Part shown: piece after piece, positions 11,822-23,046 of the stretch
How positions within the stretch are numbered: the first letter of the stretch is position 1
How the letters are laid out: each line of letters opens with the position of its first letter
Assembly: GCA_014607495.2 (NCBI GenBank)
Contig: CP053152.1
Span: forward strand, 9,903,899-9,967,898
Direction: 5' to 3'
Length of the DNA stretch: 64,000 nt
DNA from: Carposina sasakii
Lineage: Eukaryota > Arthropoda > Insecta > Lepidoptera > Carposinidae
Translations under genes and position numbers: made by a program
The notes under the pieces: model-generated
Databases searched by the model: none
Told to the model about the DNA's origin: nothing
The model's input: only the letters and a program-made list of their open reading frames with translations

Positions 11822-12010
11822 TACACCATCATCATCAGCCTATAGCAGTCCACTGCTGGACGTAGGCCTCCCCGGGGTACACGCCACAAGACTGCCATGG
11901 GGGCATTTGCCCATAGTCACCACGCTGGGCAGGCGGGTTGGTGACCGCAGTTTGTATTTTGATTATGTTGATTATGTTGTCAACACGGCAGGCACTGCTG
12001 CATACCTCCC
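11822..12010 (-). mobile_element. RTE-related repeat, 3' end with alternative upstream part
   Basis: The tail CATCATCATCAGCC and the CCACTGCTGGACGTAGGCCT block match the other RTE 3' ends. Further in, it carries a different sequence (AGACTGCCATGGGGGCAT ... GGCAGGCGGGTTGGTGA) shared with the copies at 39315 and 46110. This marks a second subfamily or a SINE built on an RTE tail. A reverse open frame ends in YVQQWTAIG here, but it is a relic. Confidence 0.65.
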
Positions 12011-12666
12011 GGAAACCCTTAATACTCACGTAAACAATACACCAAGTTACTTTTAATTCCGACTTTCTGACACATGATTTTAGGGTTACAAACTTTGTCT
12101 ATCCAAACTTTGCTGTAAAATATGTATTTTACAACACATTTTAATTAAAAGGTTATTGTTTACGTATTTGTGTTGTAGCCATAGTAATATGAAGTTAGTA
12201 AGCTCTATTAAAACCTCGTTAACTTATTTAACTTACTACTTACTTATAAATTATAATCTACACCTACAAGTAATAAAAATTGTAATTAAAGATAGAATGT
12301 GCCTTTTGTAAAATTACATTGTATAATAACAATAGAAAGCTTAAAAAATGTATGAACAAGTCTTATAAGCTATTAGTCAATAGATGGCGTTGTCAGTTTT
12401 AATGTGTCATTATAAGAGAAATATACTATCTTTTATGGAATTCATACTTTTATGGACATTATTCAACTTTTTATTTTGAATAACTAATTGATATTTTAAC
12501 ATGATATCTTAATTGTCTTAATATAATGCCTGCACTTTTATTTTGGTATCATTCCACTATAATTTGTAGTAACTAATCGTATAATGCAATTTCAATAAAC
12601 ATAAAATCTTATTTTGAATCAAAAGTTTCTAATTAATAAACCAACCACGATAAAAACAGACAGATT

Positions 12667-12716
12667 CTACGACCCTGCTACGAGTTACTACGAAGTGCTA
12701 CGAAAAGCGTAGCAGG
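12667..12716. repeat. CTACGA array inside a hairpin
   Basis: CTACGA occurs four times at 12667, 12678, 12688 and 12698, spaced 10-11 bp. CCTGCTACG (12674-12682) is the reverse complement of CGTAGCAGG (12708-12716), so most of the array can fold into a stem-loop. It is probably a dispersed repeat fragment. Confidence 0.55.
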
Positions 12717-13019
12717 TTTAAGATTTTGTGATAAATGGAAGTTACGTTCGTAAATCTTTAACGTTCTATGGTATGATAATTATTTTGTTTTCTATTTTAT
12801 TTAGTGATCAAGTTCCTGATTTAGTTTCAGTTAAACGACATTGTCTAACTTTTTATAGTAGAATGTAGTTACAGAATTTTATGGATTGTATTGAATTAGC
12901 GCTAATATATTTAGGGACAAATTACCGAATTAACGTTTAGGCTTGGAATTTAGACGGGTATGTTCTGTGAATCATACAAAGTTAGCCTAAAATTAAAACT
13001 AAATTCTTAACTTTTAGCC

Positions 13020-13445
13020 AGTCACCCCATTAGTACCGCCGCTCAGCAAGAGATGGCGCTAGTTGTCACCGCGGCTGTCCGCACGTAATTGCTCTGCCAT
13101 TATCTGGGCGGGCACTGCGCGCATGGCGGCGGTGCGAGCGGGATGCACTCGATAATACGTAAAACAAAACGAGGGAGTAATAATGGTAAAAAACGACCAG
13201 CACGCAAATTATAGTGAGAAATGAGGCAGTCGGTAGCGGTGGGGGCTCGATGGAGTTAAGGCGTGCGGCAGTCGCGATCGGCCGCGCACGCAAAGCGCCG
13301 CCTGCGCAGCCTAGTCCCACGCACGTACTGAAGCCGCACGGCCCACGTACTAGCCCGCACGGCGCACGGATCGAGCCCGCACGGCGCACGGATCGAGCAC
13401 GCACGTCATTGCAGTGTTGTGAAGTGATGCCATTCGCATGCAGAC
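13020..13445 (+). promoter_or_regulatory. GC-rich promoter/5' leader of the 13446 exon
   Basis: A GC-rich, CpG-rich block stands out from AT-rich flanks and leads directly to a short ATG exon with a splice donor. It contains a GC box GGGCGGG at 13106-13112. Near 13360-13405 there is a short tandem duplication, with two copies of a roughly 22-bp unit containing CCCGCACGGCGCACGGATCG. The leader carries upstream ATGs. The one at 13427 reads out of frame past the donor. The one at 13438 forms a 3-codon uORF (ATGCAGACATGA) whose TGA overlaps the main ATG. Promoter function is inferred from composition and position. Confidence 0.4.
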
Positions 13446-13490
13446 ATGAGCGCAGCCAAGGGCTCCTCTTCACCGGACCTGCTCATGAAT
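13446..13490 (+). CDS. Putative first coding exon (A) of a long downstream gene
   Basis: The exon starts at an ATG and encodes MSAAKGSSSPDLLMN, then meets a strong donor, AAT|GTGAGT, at 13490/13491. It ends in phase 0. The peptide is Ser/Ala-rich and looks like a transcription-factor N-terminus, but I do not recognise it. No further exon follows closely on this strand. The next phase-0 candidates are the alternative first exon at 52194 and the microexon at 59379. I infer this is a distal alternative first exon of a gene whose body lies beyond the window. A different frame through the same exon (ending in phase 1) is open too, so the frame is not certain. A long reverse-strand open frame (13066-13473) overlaps but lacks any support. 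Confidence 0.4.
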
Positions 13491-16447
13491 GTGAGTGCTG
13501 AGACTTCGACCTCACTCTTCTAAACATACCTAGACTACCATAACCTGTAGCATTGGTTGACATTTAACATTTCCAATACACATTAATCCTTCAGTCCGTT
13601 TAGAGGAAAGGTTACGGGCAGTTATTGCCAATATTACAATCTTAAATGGTTTTCGAATCATTACCCTCCATTAAATTTGGTAGTACCAGGTAACTTATAT
13701 TATGACTACGGTAGCACACTCCGTTTTAGACTTTACCTACCTATATTATTTTATTATAAAGCAACTTAAGAAGCAGCTAATAAGACTCTGTCCCCGTTTT
13801 GACCGTCATCCGTCGGCAGAATTCTGAGGTCGGTACTGGCATCGTGCCGGCATCGGAAGCCGGCTGTCAATGTCAGACAGTTGACTCATTTTATTATTGG
13901 AAAACTCCTGTATATATGGGAATACTACTCAATGGCTTTATTATGTGGCTACTTCTCTTTCCTCGGTATACTTGGCTAATATGTAGGTATACCTACATAC
14001 GTTTTTATGTAGCCGGGACGACAGTTTCCCACTACTGGGCGCAGGCTTCTTTTGAGTCCACACGTTTCGGATTTTTTGCTAACTTTAAATTATACCTTAA
14101 TGTAAACCAAATTAATGTTCCAAAAATCTTGTTTACCTTATTAACGCACCGTATCGTATCATATACAAAACAAGATCAACAACTAAAAACCAAAAGGCGT
14201 TACACACCATATCGGACGACGGCGAAATGGATTCGTCACAACCCGGCACGAAGTTCACGGATTACTTTAGAACAACAGTCCTGATCCTGTGGGTATTCCC
14301 AGTATATCGTCGATTTGGAATGCGCCTTATGCTTACCTTATTAGGGACAGTGTAGCCAGCAATGTAGCATAAAAAAATGTAATTTAAATTTAGACCAACC
14401 CAACTAAACATCCCTTTTTACATACAAAAAATTGCTGTTTTTTTTATAAAATGTGAAAAAAATAAAACATTTAAAATAGCAATTAGGTATTTTGATAAAC
14501 TTGGCTACTTAAAGCCACAACATTATTATTTGAAAAATCTTCTATCGAAGATTTTTGTAAAGTTTAAATTTTTATCCGTCAAATACAGTTTAAAATCAGT
14601 GCAGTTGGCAACACTACACTCTGACGTATTAGGGTATGGGGACCACGGCAAGGGCCGACCTCGATTACTATTCATGGCGACCACCCGAGGGTTGAGTGGG
14701 CGATGGTAAGCCTCTGAAAAGATTGTGGACATTTCCTTTATGTATGTGCTCAGATTTTACGGGGAAATAAGATTTGGTAAATTATGTATTGGATTATGTC
14801 ACTTGAATATAAAACATTCGTAATAGATTGAATGGCAATGTGTACCAAAGGTCAAATAATAAAAGGACTTTTTCGTTTTTAACAAAATACATATTCTATT
14901 TTATTCACTTTTCCCGATTTGCAGTTAACAATACTTAGAGTAAATTAAGGAAACGAATGTAAGAATTTTCGTCTATAGTAAAAATACCTATAGGAAAATT
15001 GTAACCAGAAAATACTTTTATGCATTACTGTAGGTACTAGGTAATTAAATCGATAAATTTGTATAACTTGAAATTGTTTCTCATCTGACCAAATAAAGTA
15101 TTGTAATAAAAAGAAAATTACCCAAAGATAATGGTGGATGTTACAATGTAAAATCAAGTTCATTGCTGTTCAAATATGGTATAATATTAGGTACAATAAA
15201 ACCTTCCGGTAACTATCACCAACATTAAAATTGAAAGAAGACATTTCTAAACTTTATTACAGTAGAGAAAAAATATAGAAATCGTAACGACTTACAATAT
15301 TTATTTTAAAACACATTCAGAGCCGTCATGTTGATCACCGCCCAAAAACTAACGATTTATTTTTATATCCATTTACGTCCCTTAAATGTTATTGTTATTA
15401 ACTAAAAATTGACTATTAGTGTTAGTTCCGAACATTATTTAGTCGATAAAAACTACCGAAAAGTTAATTCAATAAGTGTAGTCAAATACGGCAAAGGTAG
15501 AGCCGGCGCTGGCTGGAGCGCGTCGAATTTTTAATGACACTTGGAAGGGCCGTCCATTTTCTAGTCAATTTCCTTTTTGTATTAGTTTAATCTAGAGGCA
15601 GACTACTGGCGCCAAAAATTATGCCTCGACGTCCGTGTCGGGTAATCTGTTTAGTTATATTGTGGGCCACGGCTCCTTTGTGAGTCGAAAAAGGAGGAAA
15701 TTTATGCGTTTCGGCATCGTGTGTGAGGTTTTTTGTGAGTTGCTGTGAGAATGTAATTAATATTGCCGCGGCAAAACTAACAGTGTGCGGTGGTGATTGA
15801 TGCGCTTGCGCCGGACTGCAACAATTAGTTCTGGATCTAGAGCGGTGGTATTGTTTCAGAGTTTATTTCCTGTAGTCCTGTACTAAATATGTACCTACCT
15901 TCGCCTATTAATATGACATGGCATTTATTGACTTTGAATTAGGAAAATACAAACGAATAAAACGAAGATATAAAACAACACGATATAGTAGACAAAACGA
16001 TGAGGATAATTAAGTTATCAACGGATAATAATACCTAAGTGATTAAATACTTACATTTACTTGTTTTTTATTGGAGAAAAACTGTAATTTAACCTCATTA
16101 TATACATGATGCAAAATACATAACAAGTACCTCGATAACAATGTCAACGGATGTAAACTTATAATTTATTAATGATATCATGGAAATGGTATAAGTAATT
16201 TAATATTATTTTACTATTACAAACGTTTTGTTTCAAATATAAAGACATGATATTGTGACTTGGGATGTAAAAGTTAAAATAAGTTAATTAATTGTAGAAA
16301 AATAGAGATTATTACCCGCTATCTGTATGTACACCACGGAGTTATAACGATATATGAGTGTCTATTTGTAGACGTGTGTGATAATCCCGATACAGGCAAT
16401 ACCACCTGTCATCCAAACAAACATGCGAAATGTTTGATTTTTCTTTA
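13491..16447. other. Intron-like/intergenic sequence with one GC-rich island
   Basis: The longest open frame (13799-14284) has a non-ATG start and crosses a CACTACTGGGCGCAGGCTTC piece that looks like a decayed lepidopteran repeat, so I treat it as chance. At 15484-15850 lies a GC-richer island containing the 11-mer TGCGCTTGCGC (15801-15811), a candidate regulatory element. Confidence 0.4.
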
Positions 16448-16705
16448 TACAGGGTGTAACAAAAAGGGTATGTTCAGCATAAAGATATATAAATAACCCA
16501 CTATAGAGAACCTACTCACAAAGTTGAGACTCGAAATCACATGTTTATTTTTCTAGGTAGTATGGAGAATTCTTCATCTCAGATTTTTCATACAATATTG
16601 AAAATAAACTTGTGATTTAGAGTCTCAAATTTCGTGGATAGGTTCTCTATAATGGTCTATTTACATAGCTTTTCGCTTAACATACCCTTTTTGTTACACC
16701 CTGTA
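16448..16705. mobile_element. Foldback MITE with ACAGGGTGTAACAAAAAGGG arms
   Basis: The ends are perfect inverted repeats over at least 24 bp (beginning ACAGGGTGTAACAAAAAGGG). Further pairing runs inward: TAGAGAACCTA with TAGGTTCTCTA, and CACATGTTTATTTT with AAATAAACTTGTG. TA stands at both edges, consistent with a TA target duplication. Length 258 bp, no coding content. Confidence 0.85.
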
Positions 16706-18452
16706 GATATGAAACTTTTTCGCTTTTTGTAACGTACAAAGATTAAAACTAGGTACCTATATAAATATTTGATTTTTAATAAAAGCAATTGACCCATCAC
16801 CATCTTCCTACTCTTATCCCATTATTATGGATCGGCGCAATATGGTTTTTTTCGAAACTCGTATTGCCAAAGATTTGGCGTTTGTTTTTACGGCTGGCTG
16901 CCTGCCTAACGCCAACACTTCTCAGATATAGCTAAGTGACACTTTTAGAAAATCTGTTCATGCAATAAATTCAGTGGTACAGACCCGTGACTTTGATCGT
17001 ACTTATGCTCATCGCTAAAATAAAAAATGTAAAATAATAGTAAAAAAGTAAAAATAATATAAGGCACTATAAACACTGGATATGTCGATTTCTGATGTTT
17101 TGGGATAAAATCTTGATAGATAAGTTCTCTTGCATGTAAACTGGTATGAAACTGCATTAAAACGTGTTTCACTTGAGCGGTGCGTAGGCGCACAGGTTTC
17201 TGCTTAGTATGCTTTACTTTGTTCGAGGTACTACAATGCTAAGTATAAATAATAAGAGCTCTACGACTTCGCTATATGTGGCCGAGGTGAAGTTTGTGTT
17301 TTCCCTTTAGAATTAAAGGAATGTCAGGTCCGTATGAGTCATGTCTGATCAGATCTTGGGAGTGTATATTACTATAAGATGAGTCACTGAACAATGCTGG
17401 CTATTTTTCTGCCCTTTCCATATTCACCTGTAAATATCTTGGAACTCCTTCATCGCATTATCGAGAATCGTCTTTGCAGTTATTGTTACATTTCTGTATG
17501 TTTCTACTAATCTTATATTTGTTTCCATTGCTATCGACTGCTTCTGCATGTTATTTGGAAGAGTAATAGTATAGAACTCCGTTCTTGATAGATTGATGAC
17601 CGCTAGATAACGTATTATAGCTATATAATATAGATTGCTTGAAATAAATTTTCATTCATTTGCAGGCACGATATTCTTAAAATATATAACATAACTAGCT
17701 TAACTTCTAATTTGAAGCCGCTACCGACCAACTCATGACGCTATAACTCCAGGTTCCGTCCCCACGTCGGCTTACCATTACCATCGTTTTATTAGAGGAT
17801 ATAGGCAATTCAGAGACGCGTTGACTGTATCATTTGGCTGTACGCAAAAATACCGTTGACCGGAGTGGCAGTCCACTTCAGCTACATTTTAATTGACCAC
17901 GCGATGTTGGCGCGTCTCGTCCGACTTTTTCTCTCCTCAAATTACTCTAAAGTACTTAATGATGTATGCGTGCAATCGTTTCCCCGTACGCGAGGTTGCG
18001 GGCCTGTTCTTGTTTTACATGAATAGTTCAGAAGTAGCTAATGCTTTTTCTCGGTATGTGGTGTAATTGCGACTGTGACAGGCTTCCGTCGCAGGGGCGA
18101 GCGGAGCCGCCGTCCAAATTATAGTTATTTCGCATTAATAAGGTACACATAGAGTGCGTGCGCATGCGGCTCGGGGCAACTAAGATGAGCGCCGAACATC
18201 CAATAGCAACAATTTGTTTCGCGCAAACGTGTTTCGTTGAGTAATTGTGTTATTTATAGTTAAATGGCAGGTCAATAAGTTGTGTACTAAATACAATTTA
18301 AAAAATTAAGTGAAGGATGATACTTAACTTTTTTTATGGATAACGGCTAGGTATAGAAAAAAAAATATACTTAACTACTGTCATTTTACAAGTCGATGTC
18401 TTTATTTTATCAATATCATTATAATGCTGTTGTAATTATAAGTACCAACATA
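16706..18452. other. Gene-free stretch with GC-rich island
   Basis: Mostly AT-rich. The part 17880-18260 is GC-richer, with GCGTGCGCATGCGGC at 18159-18173, and is a candidate regulatory island. No coding exon seen. Confidence 0.35.
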
Positions 18453-18720
18453 TACAGGATGATTTTTGGTCGTCAACGTTCCCGAAAACTACGGAATCTC
18501 CTCATCATCACGATCACATGGAAGCATACCTGGGAAGTGTCTGGTTTCCTGAGTAAATAGACTGCGTTTTTCTGCATAAATGCACATAGATAGCAGGATT
18601 ATTAATACCTGTGCTAGTTCGCACGATCAAGGTATTTTATCTTAGCAGCATAAACTTACTTTATTTCATGTATAGAATACGTACCCTTCGTTAAAGGTGG
18701 CCACAAAAAAACATCCTGTA
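18453..18720 (+). mobile_element. MITE of the TACAGGGTG family, internal deletion
   Basis: Both termini are kept (TACAGGATGATTTTTGG and AAACATCCTGTA), but about 120 bp of the middle are missing, giving 268 bp. Confidence 0.75.
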
Positions 18721-19454
18721 TAGTTACATTAGTACCTACCTATCAGTTTATAATATCCTGTCATGAATATTACCTAGGTACTGTTGGTTTACACGAAACT
18801 AAATTATTAACACAACAATCCAATGACGTTTTTTTAAGAAACAATAAGCATATTGTACACTGATTGATTTCTATATTTCATGTTATATATGCATAGGTAA
18901 AGCGAGGTAGGTATAATTCCCAAAGGAGGTAGGTAGAGCTACCTTCCTACTTAAAATTTGTTACATCTTTTAACAACTGGAACAAGCAAAAGGCAATTAG
19001 GAGACTTTCATATAGTGCCTGACATATGCGCTAGACATGGGTAACTCCGGACACAACTATATCCTCGGATATATATCCAGAGGAGGATATGAATCAACTC
19101 CTTCACTTTAAAGAAAGTTACCATATCCTATATCCGACCCACTCCGACCTACCGAATAATGCCGAAGATAAGAATAAGTGAGCGAGACGGAATGTACTAT
19201 CGCAGTAGACGCATGAGCACGAATGTAACGACATTACACGAGTATATACGAATACTCACGAGCGACAGGCATGCCGTTTAGTATAAATATTTGTTTTCGA
19301 AATTATAATTTTCAAAATTTCTATTTATTCCGTTTTATATTTGATCTTAAGTATTTTGGTAAATAAAAGCTGTTTGGATTTGGAGGACAATAGTTTTAGT
19401 GTACCTATTTAGTGATAAATACGCCTCAAATATTCTAATTATTATTTGGATAGA

Positions 19455-19740
19455 TCATCCCAATCATATCTCGGTTCGCTTAATCTCTTCATTCCCGGAT
19501 ATGTACGCGGAGTTGGATCTGTTAAAAGGACACCTACCTAACCAAACCAATCCCAGTCATATCTCGCTCCACTTAATCTCTTCGTTCCCGGACATGCACG
19601 CGGAGTTGGATCTGTTAAAAGGACACCTACAACAACCTAACCAAAGACAATAAACCAATCCCAGTCATATCTCGCTCCACTTAATCTCTTCGTTCCCGGA
19701 CATGCACGCGGAGTTGGATATGTTAAAAGGATATATATCC
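19455..19740 (+). repeat. Three-copy tandem repeat with ~93-108 bp period
   Basis: The block (T)CATATCTCG...CTTAATCTCTTC...TTCCCGGA(T/C)ATG...ACGCGGAGTTGGAT occurs three times, starting near 19460, 19553 and 19661. Copies 2 and 3 are nearly identical, copy 1 is more diverged. An open frame of 84 codons (19399-19653) runs through two copies as SSFPDMxAELDLLKGHL, but the reading is periodic only because the DNA is. I infer non-coding repeat. Confidence 0.8.
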
Positions 19741-21102
19741 ATAGTCGGAGTGATTTGCTACATGTTCGATCCTTTCCCGGATATGATTAGCCCATGCCTA
19801 ATATGCGCCAAGGCAAGAAGGTATGAATATAATTTCCTATACTCAGCGTATAAAATTTTATCAAAATTTGTATGCGATCCTGCAGTTCTAGCTGCTCCTT
19901 TTTGGAAACATAAGCCGAGCGTGTTATCTATGTATGTTTCGCATTGTGCCGTTTTATATCCAAGGCAAAGAGAGAAGACATTTAGCAATTACAAATTACA
20001 TATTATACGGATGAAGTGAACAATGCTTGGACTTGTTGATAACTATCGAGAACCGAAGATTTACTACGCTGGTTATCATATTTTTTCGGTAAGTACAGAG
20101 CTCTTATTAAACAATTAATTTGATGAGTGGTAGGGGGTAAAATATTGATCATATCTATCTTACCGTCAAAGCAAATGCCATTTTGAATTTATAGAATAAA
20201 AAAGTAATTAATTGCAATGCTAAATGCTATTGGTAACTTGATATCGGTAAATACATAGATATCTTGTAATAATTTAATTTGTGAAGGCTGGTGGCTCACA
20301 CACATGTGATGTGAAAATAATGAAGATTTTCCACACTCTATTTAGCGATATTACCAAAAGATTAACATAGCCATAATAATATAATAAATGGCACCCCCTG
20401 AACTTGATGTGAAGAGTATTATTTTCATATAAATAATTCAATGGATTCATTTTTGGAGAAGTATTTACCGACTATCTATAAATTGTTACAGGTAGGGCTC
20501 TCCTGACCGTACGCACAAAATCATAATAAGTAATTGAAAAAGATGGGTTTAAAAGAAATTCAGAACACATATTTATAACCACAAAACAGCCAAACGAAAC
20601 TAAACTATAGGTATTTAGATTTCCTAGCAAATTGATAAAGAGCCCAATTGACTCTAGCGGGAGTCGATCCCAGAACCAGTTCCTGTAATTACCTCGGCCA
20701 ATCGCAGCCAATTAATTTGCTCATTAAATCTCAGATTGTAAGTGCAGATACTGCTTGTAAGTAATATTCTTGAGATAGACTCCTAAAGTAATAAAACCTA
20801 TTAAAACTGTGGAGGTCCGTTTGTTACTTTTGTTACTTGTTTGGATGAAGTCGCTAAAATCTTAATTTAACTGTTTTAAGGCCCCTTTGTATTTACTACA
20901 AAAGTCTAGGTTTAAGTTAAACTCTGATAGTACACACGTCTTTTTTGTTGTTTTTGACACAGACGGAAAGAGACGACGTTTTAAGCACACATTTTATTAG
21001 AAATGTCATTATAGATAGAATTCAATAAATAGAATGAAGAAAAAGATAGTTTCTATTATGTAAATCGTAAAAGAGAATTGAGTGAAAAAGTAAATATGAC
21101 AA
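19741..21102. other. Gene-free stretch
   Basis: AT-rich. It contains the short dispersed repeat at 19874 and a TCG|GTAAGTACAG donor-like site near 20090 without a convincing exon in front of it. Nothing else supported. Confidence 0.35.
19874..19935 (+). repeat. Short dispersed repeat shared with 62243
   Basis: GCGATCCTGCAGTTCTAGCT followed by CTCCTTTTTGGAAACATAAG parallels GCGATCCTGCAGTCCTTGCT ... CTCCTTTTTTGGCAAGCAGC at 62246-62285. It is a dispersed element of unknown class. Confidence 0.5.
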
Positions 21103-21316
21103 TACTAGTGGACACCCGCGACTTCGTCCGCGTGAATTGCAGAAAAAACGTGGATAAAAGTAGCCTATGTGTTAATCCAAAGTGTCAGCATACCAAATTT
21201 TATTAAAATCGCTCCAGCCGTTTTACGTGAAAGAGTAACAAACATCCATCCATCCATCCATCCATCCATCCATACATCCATACTTACAAACTTTCGCGTT
21301 TATAATATTAGTAAGA
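21103..21316 (+). repeat. Dispersed repeat of the ACTAGTGGACGCCCGCG family with (CATC)n
   Basis: A shorter variant beginning ACTAGTGGACACCCGCGACT. It contains a (CATC)n microsatellite at about 21243-21275 and ends near TTTCGCGTTTATAATATTAG. A more decayed relative follows at 21731-21895. Confidence 0.65.
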
Positions 21317-21730
21317 CAAGTAAGGCGTGTTCATAACACTGAACTCTTGACTGAACCGGTATTTGCATGTACGTTGAATGCCGGTATAATTTGCACATTG
21401 CACATTCCAGACTTATGAAGATCTATCAAATAATATTGATTCAAATTAAAATGAATTAATTAATATGGTTATAGTATGTACCTACAAAATGACGTCATAA
21501 AAAACGGAATTTGTGAAATTACAAATAGGAGAAGTTCCCTAAAAATTTTACATACAGTTGATTTAATTTCTTTTACTAATTAATAATTTTCGAATGATAT
21601 ATGAATAGTTTATATCTCACTAGATTTGCCATGAATGTGAAATCTTATCACATAGTTAGATCCTTCATATTCTGAGTTCATTATTTTTAACATGATAACA
21701 CATCACGTCAACTAATATAACCTTATAAAA

Positions 21731-21895
21731 CTAGCTGTTGCACGCGGCTCACGTGTATGTCGCTTATTGCAAAGAAGGGCTAAATAGTTTACGGCCGTTT
21801 ATATAAATAGTTTTCAGACCTACTGAATATACGTATAACATTACATAAGAATCAGTCAAGCCGTTTCGGAGGTGTTTGGTAACAGACATATAATT
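21731..21895 (+). repeat. Decayed repeat related to the ACTAGTGGACG family
   Basis: ACTAGCTGTTGCACGCGGCT and, 110 bp on, GTCAAGCCGTTTCGGAGG mirror the order of motifs in the better copies. No coding content. Other fragments with the same order of cores are near 33035-33240 and 60535-60625. Confidence 0.5.
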
Positions 21896-22899
21896 TGTTT
21901 AAAAGGCAACACGCGATATACAAGTATATCTATAACAAATACTATAGGTAGGTACTTAACTTACAACACTGTGCGGCATCATTATTTTCCTCTATGCATT
22001 AATCTCTGCACCCCTTAAATGATATAAAACTTTGATTAAAAAACGAACATTCGAGCCTCGACGAATGGCTCACAGTCGTGCCTTCATTGGTAAACTGGAT
22101 GTCAAACAAAACAGGTGCAAAAGTGAAACGAAAGCCTTGCTAGTGGGCCATTTTATTTCCTCTGAAAGTACAACATATTCCTTACTTTCTTTAACAAATA
22201 TACGTACAGTGAGAACTGAAACGAAAAGTAGTTAGGTAAATATTTTGATTAATCTAGTAAGTAGTTCATTTAAACTTTTAAAAATTTTTATTGAAAAGGT
22301 TATTTGTAATTCCTGTTTCCCATTATCAGGATGATCGGTATTTCTCTGAGTAAATTTTTTATCAAAATTCAAAGAGTCTGTGCTGTAATCTGGAAATGTT
22401 ACGGAGAACGGAATTTAAACCTAATATTGGATTACATGTTAACAATGACGTCGTAAGGTCAAACATAGCATAACTATCAAGAACAAACAATACCTAGTAT
22501 CAGTAAAATAATATAATATATGAGGACAATAATTCAGTTTTCTATCTATACCAGCTTATTTTCAATTCTATAAATCTACCACGAGTTTAAATACGCCAGT
22601 AATAAATCTACATACGGCTCGCGGAGTGTCTCACTTCCGGGACAAGGCGCTTTGTCGTCGGCCATATTTTATTTTCCCCCGTAAATAGATACATTACCAT
22701 AAAATAGACATTTTGGCCATTTTTTGCAAGCACATCCCTTTTGATAGGCACGTGTCGTTCTGTGATGTTCGAATGTTTCCGGTGACAAAACGAGTTTTCT
22801 TCGACGATATTTTGGATAGAGTTAAAGCAACCAACTACTCTGTAATGCTACACTACGTACCGCATCCCTAAGCCTAATTTAGGCGGTTCTAAATGATAA

Positions 22900-23046
22900 C
22901 TAAGGGCTGATTTTTCCAAACGTAAGATTAGCCTATCAGGAGAATAAACTTGATGCTGTCTCTATCATGATAAAGTTATAGAGAAAGCCAGCATCAATTT
23001 TATTCCTCTGAAAGGCTATCTGAAGTTTGGAAAAATCGGCCCTAAG
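22900..23046. mobile_element. Palindromic MITE with CTAAGGGCTGATTTTTCC arms
   Basis: Left arm CTAAGGGCTGATTTTTCC... pairs with right arm ...GGAAAAATCGGCCCTAAG with a single mismatch over 22 bp. The inner part is also partly self-complementary (AGGAGAATAAA...TTTATTCCTCT). Length 147 bp. Type II by structure. Confidence 0.8.

Noticed and set aside
13066..13473. 135-codon reverse-strand frame over exon A
   Set aside because: GC-rich promoter sequence opens frames on both strands. The content has no recognisable domain, and the + strand has the ATG/donor logic.
13799..14284. 161-codon frame, second longest in the window
   Set aside because: Non-ATG start, no domain, and it crosses a decayed repeat piece near 14030. 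Composition fits chance in AT-rich DNA.
20040..20096. Possible exon before TCG|GTAAGTACAG at about 20090
   Set aside because: No convincing acceptor or start codon in a compatible frame precedes it.
20645..20680. tRNA-like B box (GGGAGTCGATCCCAGAACC)
   Set aside because: No A box or acceptor stem at the right distance; the segment does not fold as a cloverleaf.
21243..21285. CRISPR-like periodic repeat
   Set aside because: It is a (CATC)n microsatellite within a dispersed repeat; no spacers, and the genome is eukaryotic.
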